NCBI RefSeq assembly: GCF_002197845.1
Contig: NZ_NIDE01000011.1
Location: 62,001-126,000, forward strand
DNA from: Fimbriiglobus ruber
GTDB lineage: Bacteria; Planctomycetota; Planctomycetia; Gemmatales; Gemmataceae
Reading direction: 5' to 3'
DNA: 64,000 nt
The notes beneath the pieces are model-generated. The model did not search any database. It saw only the letters and a list, made by a program, of their open reading frames with translations, and was not told where the DNA came from. Positions 58,142 to 64,000 of this stretch are shown here, piece by piece (the stretch's first letter is position 1; every line of letters starts with the position of its first letter). The position numbers and the translations under genes were made by a program.

Positions 58142-60428
58142 GGTGTCGGCCGTGTTCGACCAGACGGGCAAGCCGATCGCGCAGGCCGAGAAGTACGGAA
58201 CGGTCGCGGTGGCCGAGGTCGATCTGAACCGGCCGTACTACGGCCCGTACAACCTGGGCGATTTCCAGTCGATGATCCCGCGACACCGCCCCGTCTCCGT
58301 CGGCGAGGCCGAGCGGGCGGCATCGACTCGCGAAGTCCGGTCCGAGCGAGTCGTCAAAAGCGAGCCGTTCGCCTGGAAAACCGCCACGCCCGAGAGCCAG
58401 GGGATGTCGAAGCCGAAGCTCGATGCTTTGAAGGACGACTTAGCCAAACGGAAAACGCGGGCGTTCCTGGTCATCCGCAACGACCGGCTCGTTTACGAGT
58501 GGTACGCCGAGGGCCAGGGGCCGGACACGAAACAGGGCACGGCGTCGCTCGCCAAGGCGATCGTCGGCGGACTTTCGCTCGGGGTGGCGCTGACCGATGG
58601 CAAGATCGCCCTCGACGACCCGGCCTCGAAGTACGTCCCCGAATGGAAAGACGACGCGAAGAAATCCCGGATCACTGTCCGCCATCTCGGGTCGCACACC
58701 TCGGGGCTTTCAGACTCCTCGACGCCCGGCGTCAAGGCCACGGACCAGCCCGGTTGGAAGGGCGAATTCTGGAAGCAACTGCCGCCGCCGAACGACCCGC
58801 TCACGCTCGCGCGGGACCAGGCGCCCGTGCTGTTCGAGCCCGGCACCGCCATCCAGTACAGCAACCCGGCCATCGGCATGATGACGTACTGCGTCACCGC
58901 GGCGCTGAAAGACGGCCCGATCAAGGACGCCCGCACGCTCCTCGCCGAGCGTGTGATGAAGCCCATCGGCGCGAAGCCGTCGGAATGGTCCGTGGGCTAT
59001 GGCAAGACGTACAACGTGAACAACCTTCCGCTTATCGGCACGTGGGGTGGCGGCAGTTTCACGCCCCGGACCACTGCTCGGATCGGCCGCCTCCTGCTCC
59101 ACAACGGTGACTGGGACGGCACGCAACTCCTCTCGAAAGAGGCCGTCCGCCAGATCACCGGCGACGCCGGACTACCCGGCCACTGCGGCATGGGCTTCTG
59201 GACCAACGCCGACGGCCGCTACCCCAAGCTCCCCCGCGACACCTACTACGGTGCGGGGGCCGGCGACCAGCTCCTGATCGTGATCCCGAGCCTCAACCTG
59301 ATCGTCGTCCGCAACGGCGAGACGCTGGGGCCGGAGCCGAAGAGCCCCAAGGACGTGTTCGAAGCCTACCACGACCTGCGAACGAAAGTCCTCTTCGAGC
59401 CGATCGTCGACGCGATCACCGCTCAGCCCCAACAATCTCACGCGGCTCCGTACCCACCGAGTGATGTCATCACGGGCATCGCCTGGGCACGGAAGGAATC
59501 GATCGTCCGCATGGCGAAGGGGAGCGACAACTGGCCGCTGACCTGGGCCGACGACGATCACCAGTACACGGCCTACGGCGACGGCAACGGGTTCGAGCCG
59601 TTCCTCCCCGAAAAGCTCGGCCTCGGGGTCGCCCGTGTCGAGGGCTCAGCAGACCAGTTCGCGGGGTTCAACATTCGCGCGGCTGCCGTTGAGAACCGGG
59701 GCCACGGCAAGGACGGCAAGAAGGCGAGCGGGATGCTCATGGTCGACGGCGTCCTCTACATGTGGACGCGCAACGCCGGCAACTCACAACTGGCGTGGTC
59801 GAAGGACCACGGCCGCACCTGGGAGTGGGCCGACTGGTCGTTCACGACGAGTTTCGGCTGCCCGACCTTCCTCAACTTCGGCAAGAACTACGCCGGCGCC
59901 CGCGACGAGTACGTCTACGTCTACTCCCACGACGCCGACAGTGCGTATGTGGCCGCGGACCGAATGGTGCTGGCCCGCGTGCCGAAGGCGAAGATCGCCG
60001 AGCGAGCCGCTTACGAATTCCTCACGGGCCGCGACGAGAAGGACCAACCCCGGTGGTCGAAGACCGTCACCGAACGCTGTGCCGTCTTCACGAACCCCGG
60101 CAAATGCTACCGCTCCGGCATCACCTACGACGCCGGGCTGAAGCGCTATCTGTGGGTGCAAATCATCCCGGGCACGGAAGGCAAGAAAGTCGACACCCGC
60201 TTCGAAGGCGGCTTCGCGATCTACGACGCCCCGGAGCCGTGGGGCCCGTGGACCACCGTTTACCACACCGAGAAATGGGATGTCGGCCCCGGCGAATCCG
60301 CCAGCTTCCCGACCAAGTGGATGAGCGCCGACGGCAGGACGCTCCGCCTCGTCTTTTCGGGCGACGACACCTTCTCTGTGCGCACGGCAACGCTCCGGGC
60401 TACGGTCTCCCGGCCGTGAGCTCAGGGG

Positions 60429-63400
60429 TCATTTCGCCACGTGCGCCCCGGGCCAGACGAGGTCGTTGAACCGATCGACCGGCTCCTTGGCTGTCCAGGC
60501 GATGCCACGGAGCAGCAACAGACGGAAGAGCGGGTCGTCGAAGGTCCAGGAGTAGTGGCCTGGGATGGAGACGAACACCCGCCCGCGGCCCCGCTCCAGC
60601 GACCACAATTGTGGCTGCGGCTCCTTTTCCTCAACGGCCGTCGCCAAGACAGTGGCTTCTTTCAGGCTGCCGGTCATTTTCCAGTAAGTCTCGTCGATCA
60701 GCGGCAGCTTGTCGAAGTTGCGGAGGATTGGGTGGTTCGTAGCCCGGTTCACGTCCAACGTCAGACCGCCGTGGCGGAAGCCGATGGAGCCCATCCCGGC
60801 CAGCCCGATCCGCTTCGCAAACTCGGGCCCCTCCTTCCGCCCGTCGATCGCCCAATGGACGTAGACCAGACCGCCACCCCGTTCGAGGAAGGCGTCCACG
60901 TCGGCCGCCCGCTGCCGGTTCCAGTCGCCGTGCTGGAAGAACACCATCACGTCCGCCTTGCCAAACTCCTCCTTCGCCGGCCACTCCCACGCGGTTATAA
61001 CTTCGGTACCGGCCGCCGACCCGAGTAGTTCTTTCCAGGCCTTCTGCCACGCCGGGTAGTCGTGTTCGCCGGGGCCGTGGTCCTTCGGCCTGGCGACCAA
61101 CACCACGCGGATCGGCCGCGTCTTTTCGGGCGGCGTCGGCGCGCCGGCGAGGGCGGCGTTCACCTCGGCCACGAGCCGCGGTTTCGGCCACGCCCCGGCA
61201 TAGTCCCGGGGCATGCTGACGGGCATGGTGAGCAGGTAGGTCAGCAGGTCTTTCATCCGCTCTGGCCCGAGCGTGGCGGGCAGGCCGTCGGGCATGGTCG
61301 ACACGGCCGACGGCTTCATCGAATCGATGTCGTCGCGGTCGACCTCGGTCGTGACTCCCTTGGTGTCGGCCACCCGGATCTTGGTGCCGGCCGTCTGTAC
61401 GACGCCGGTCAGGGTCCGACCGTCCTTGAGGGCGACGATGTACGTCAGGTAGTCCGGGTTAATGGCGAAGCTGGGTAGGGTGATGTCCCGAAGGACGGAG
61501 GCGTAGTCGCGGTGAACCAGATTCGACAGGTCGGGGCCGATCGACCCGCCGCGGCCGTGGACGGTGTGGCACTTGGAGCAACCAGCCTGCTCGCTGAAGA
61601 ACACCGCCCGGCCGCGGGCCCAACTACCCCCTTCCAGCTCCGCCGCCGGGCGGGCCGGGGTCTGCTCGAACGTCTTCGCGGACGTGTCAGCCCACGGCAG
61701 CAAGACGCGGTTAATCATCCAGGGCCGCTGCCGCTCGTCCTCGTTCGTGTGCCAGGCGGCGGCGAGGTCAGCCGGCGGGCCGTCGGCGGGGAGGCGGAGC
61801 CGGAATGGCGTCAGCTTGTCTGTTTCCGGCTGAATAGTGAACGCGGTGGTTTTGCCGTCGGTCTTCGGCGTGGCTCCTTTCACTTCCACCGTCGGCGGAC
61901 TGGTCGACGTGAAGCTCACCGTGACCCGTTCCGTCGGCCATTCGTGGTCGAGCCGCGAGCCGGGCTGCACCGCCGGGCGGAGCATATTGGTCAGGTTCAG
62001 CTTTCCCGCGAGCGTCAGTTCGCCCGGAGCGGTCATCGCCTTCCAGAGCGCGTCATGGTCGGCGCTGCCACTGGTGAAGCGTCGGGCCACCGTCAGGTCG
62101 AAGCTCGGCAGCCAACCCTGCCACGTCACCTTGCCGGCCTTGTCCGTCCACGTCGCCTCACATCCCGAGAGATCGAACGCGAGGTCGATCTGCGGGTGTT
62201 GCGGAAGCGCATCCTTCGACGAGCGGACCGGTCCGGGCAGGGTCAGGGCGTAGTGGACGGCCGCGGCTAGCGGGTCGGTGGCCAACACCAGGGTGCGGCG
62301 GTCGGCGGTAAGCTGGACCGAGTGGACCGGCACGTCGAAGCGGGGCGCCGCCTTTTCCGCCTGGACGACCGCGTAGCCCGGCCAGAGCGATTCGAACCGA
62401 TCGCCGGCGCGAACGAATGGCCCGGCCGTCAGTTTGGTCTGGCGTACTGCGTCCTTCAGCGATTCGGGATCGAGCGGCCGGTCGAACGCGACACGGACTT
62501 CCCGCGGCCCGCTCGCCCAGGCCAGGACCGGTTGCGGTTGCTCGCGGTCGGTGTAAGTGAGTTTGTACAGTTTCCCCTTCCCCCGCGGTCCGCTGCCCCA
62601 GTCCGGGCCGCCGCTGTGACAGGCGACGATCAGCCCGCCATCGGGCGACACGCAGGCGTCGACCGTCAGCATGTTCAGGCAGGCGAACAGGTCGGTACGG
62701 GCGACGTACCCGGCGGCCGTCTTCGCGAGTTTCGTGTGGAACAGCTTGCCGCGGGAGTAGCCGGTTACGAACACGTCGCCGGCCCAGTCCTTCGGCCCGA
62801 ACGTCGGTCCGCCGGGCGTCACCGGCTCGTTGAAGTTCAGTCCGCAGGTGGACTGGTGTTGGGGGCCGTAGTCGAACGTGCTGGGCTCGTCGATCACGCC
62901 CGACAGGTACTTGGGGTGCCGCGGCGGGAAGCCGTAGTGCCGGCCCTTTTGAATGTGCAACAGTTCGTCGAGCGGGTTGCCGTTGGGCAGCCAGGTGGCC
63001 CCCTCCTGGTCGGTGGCGAACAGGTCGCCGTGGCGGTTGAACCGCATGCCGACGGGGAAGCGGATGCCGGTGGCCACGACCTCCCGCGTCTTGAAGTCGG
63101 GCGACACCCGCTGGATTGTCCCCCGCTCGTCCGCGAGGGAGTATTTGGCGACGCCGTTCTTGTCGAGCAGGTAGCCGTTCGAGTAGTTCGGCGTGCCGCG
63201 GCCGAACCAGACGCTCCCGTCCTTCGGGTCGACCGCTACTCCGGTCACGTCGATGTTCACGCTGAACTCGGTCCACCCACCCGCGACGGTGATTTCCTTG
63301 TCGGCCTTACCGTCGCCGTCCGTATCCACGACCAACACGCACTTGCCCTTGGACGCCACGAACACGCCGGTGCCGAGCTTGTACCCGGGCGGCGTCAGGT

Positions 63401-64000
63401 CCATGCCGATGGGCGACGACAGGGCGTTCTTGTTCTCCCAGAAGAGGGTGGCCTTGTCCTCGACGCCGTCGCCGTCGGTGTCGCGGAGCAGCCAGATGTT
63501 GCCGTCGTAGCCGAGGACGACGAGGGTGCCGTCCGGGCGGTACTTCACGTTGTTGATGTTGGTCAGGTCGACGGGCAACTCCCGAACAGCAAACCCCGGA
63601 ACGAACACCTGCACCGGCGGCGGGTTCTTGACCGGCACCAGGGCGTCCCCACGACCGGCGGCGTCCGGCGGCGGGGCCGCTTTCAGCGCCGCGTACTTGG
63701 CGTCGAGGTATCCGTAGACCACCGCCCGTTCGTCGGCGGACAGGGTCCGGTTGTAGACCAGCACCTCGGCCACGTCGTACCGGGCGAACCCGTCGGCCCG
63801 CTGGTCGCCCGGGCCATTGTTGTAAAACCGCGAACCGACGGTGATCTCGTCCAGGCTGACCCGCCCGTCGGTCCGCGGTCTTTCACCTTCGCGCTTGCCG
63901 TCGACCGCCAGCGCGACTTTTTTACCCCCCGCATCCGAGGCGAGTTCAATGGTGGTCAATTGTCCGAACGGGCTGTCGCCGGTTCGCAGATTCCGGGCGC
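60429..64000 (-). CDS. secreted LamG, dehydrogenase, cytochrome c and ThuA protein (5' end outside the window)
   Basis: The frame is open to the right window edge (RNLRTGDSPFGQL continues upstream of the TTG at 63959), so at least 1190 aa are visible and the true start lies outside. Domains in order: the end of a LamG-type fold (VSLDEITVGSRFYNNG); a PVC-type membrane-bound dehydrogenase-like propeller (YRPDGTLVVLGYDGNIWLLRDTD split over two calcium-like DTDGDG loops, then FPVGMRFNRHGDLFATDQEG); an accessory beta domain; a heme-binding cytochrome c with CSKCHTVHGRGGSIGPDLS; and a C-terminal ThuA-like domain (VMVFFQHGDWNRQRAADVDA, GGGLVYVHWAIDG). This is a typical planctomycete periplasmic sugar-oxidation architecture. 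It is convergent with the preceding gene, with only 9 bases between stops. Confidence 0.88.
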   Translation of the reverse strand, partial: ARNLRTGDSPFGQLTTIELASDAGGKKVALAVDGKREGERPRTDGRVSLDEITVGSRFYNNGPGDQRADGFARYDVAEVLVYNRTLSADERAVVYGYLDAKYAALKAAPPPDAAGRGDALVPVKNPPPVQVFVPGFAVRELPVDLTNINNVKYRPDGTLVVLGYDGNIWLLRDTDGDGVEDKATLFWENKNALSSPIGMDLTPPGYKLGTGVFVASKGKCVLVVDTDGDGKADKEITVAGGWTEFSVNIDVTGVAVDPKDGSVWFGRGTPNYSNGYLLDKNGVAKYSLADERGTIQRVSPDFKTREVVATGIRFPVGMRFNRHGDLFATDQEGATWLPNGNPLDELLHIQKGRHYGFPPRHPKYLSGVIDEPSTFDYGPQHQSTCGLNFNEPVTPGGPTFGPKDWAGDVFVTGYSRGKLFHTKLAKTAAGYVARTDLFACLNMLTVDACVSPDGGLIVACHSGGPDWGSGPRGKGKLYKLTYTDREQPQPVLAWASGPREVRVAFDRPLDPESLKDAVRQTKLTAGPFVRAGDRFESLWPGYAVVQAEKAAPRFDVPVHSVQLTADRRTLVLATDPLAAAVHYALTLPGPVRSSKDALPQHPQIDLAFDLSGCEATWTDKAGKVTWQGWLPSFDLTVARRFTSGSADHDALWKAMTAPGELTLAGKLNLTNMLRPAVQPGSRLDHEWPTERVTVSFTSTSPPTVEVKGATPKTDGKTTAFTIQPETDKLTPFRLRLPADGPPADLAAAWHTNEDERQRPWMINRVLLPWADTSAKTFEQTPARPAAELEGGSWARGRAVFFSEQAGCSKCHTVHGRGGSIGPDLSNLVHRDYASVLRDITLPSFAINPDYLTYIVALKDGRTLTGVVQTAGTKIRVADTKGVTTEVDRDDIDSMKPSAVSTMPDGLPATLGPERMKDLLTYLLTMPVSMPRDYAGAWPKPRLVAEVNAALAGAPTPPEKTRPIRVVLVARPKDHGPGEHDYPAWQKAWKELLGSAAGTEVITAWEWPAKEEFGKADVMVFFQHGDWNRQRAADVDAFLERGGGLVYVHWAIDGRKEGPEFAKRIGLAGMGSIGFRHGGLTLDVNRATNHPILRNFDKLPLIDETYWKMTGSLKEATVLATAVEEKEPQPQLWSLERGRGRVFVSIPGHYSWTFDDPLFRLLLLRGIAWTAKEPVDRFNDLVWPGAHVAK

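Larger units (their letters stand above)
55426..60419 (+). pseudogene. secreted three-domain hydrolase (nitrilase, serine hydrolase, DUF4185-like), cut by an ISKra4-like element
   Basis: ATG 55426 follows GGGAGAAG and starts a signal peptide (GLLIASVMGLSATSARGG). Residues about 30-190 are a beta-rich region. A nitrilase domain follows with the catalytic triad in VVLGETVPY (Glu), YRKTSLPHGE (Lys) and LMICYDGFFPE (Cys). The reading is broken at 56616-56624 by the insertion. Beyond the matching 9-base repeat at 58142-58150 the same frame resumes with [11 protein letters not shown]. Joined, the two parts give 3468 bases, exactly 1156 codons. The second part adds a class C beta-lactamase-type serine hydrolase (SLAK, HTSGL, YSNP). 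A DUF4185-like propeller with [13 protein letters not shown] forms the end. As it stands the product stops inside the element, so the gene is disrupted. The 3' part could still be made if an internal start is used. Confidence 0.8.

Overview
The window looks like the chromosome of a planctomycete of the Gemmata/Fimbriiglobus type (family Gemmataceae). The evidence is high GC, two giant secreted proteins carrying the planctomycete LEDR-type N-terminal motif, DUF1592/DUF1552 genes, a PVC-type cytochrome/dehydrogenase/ThuA protein, several ECF sigma factor and Ser/Thr kinase genes, and a heavy load of insertion sequences. The genus is inferred from gene content only.

Layout. 1-1364: 3' part of an ECF sigma factor fused to a membrane anchor and an outside domain. 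1579-1673: a tRNA gene with all the main marks of selenocysteine tRNA, followed by a large imperfect hairpin. 1995-3538: a decayed IS66 element. 3550-7500: an operon of an ECF sigma factor and a WD40-type Ser/Thr kinase (minus strand), divergent from giant gene 1 (7738-17064; beta-helix, Ig-like, LamG, MBG-like and FG-GAP-like modules), which is followed by a TPR-sulfotransferase. 19588-26460: a block of TA-targeting IS630 elements joined end to end, one of them split by an ISH3-like element. 26576-30098: a second operon of an ECF sigma factor and a zinc-finger/kinase/TPR protein. 30207-47483: giant gene 2 (5758 aa, minus strand). 47990-50566: a frameshifted IS4 transposase and an intact IS5 element that splits a small gene with papain-like features. 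50748-54636: a DUF1592 cytochrome and its usual DUF1552 Tat partner. 54669-54823: a MITE-like inverted repeat. 54957-55382: a DMP19/DUF4375-type gene. 55426-60419: a three-domain secreted enzyme (nitrilase, serine hydrolase, DUF4185-like) cut by an ISKra4-like element. 60429-64000: a LamG/dehydrogenase/cytochrome c/ThuA protein, cut by the window edge.

How it fits together. The ECF-kinase operons probably sense the envelope, and one is divergent from a giant surface protein gene. The DUF1592, DUF1552, fusion and dehydrogenase-ThuA genes are typical of planctomycete extracytoplasmic degradation of complex organic matter. Two host genes can be rejoined in frame across IS insertions. Three different IS types split their transposase in the -1 frame at a run of six or seven A residues, which suggests programmed frameshifting. 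The most notable single item is the tRNA-Sec gene, which implies a selenocysteine system elsewhere in the genome.
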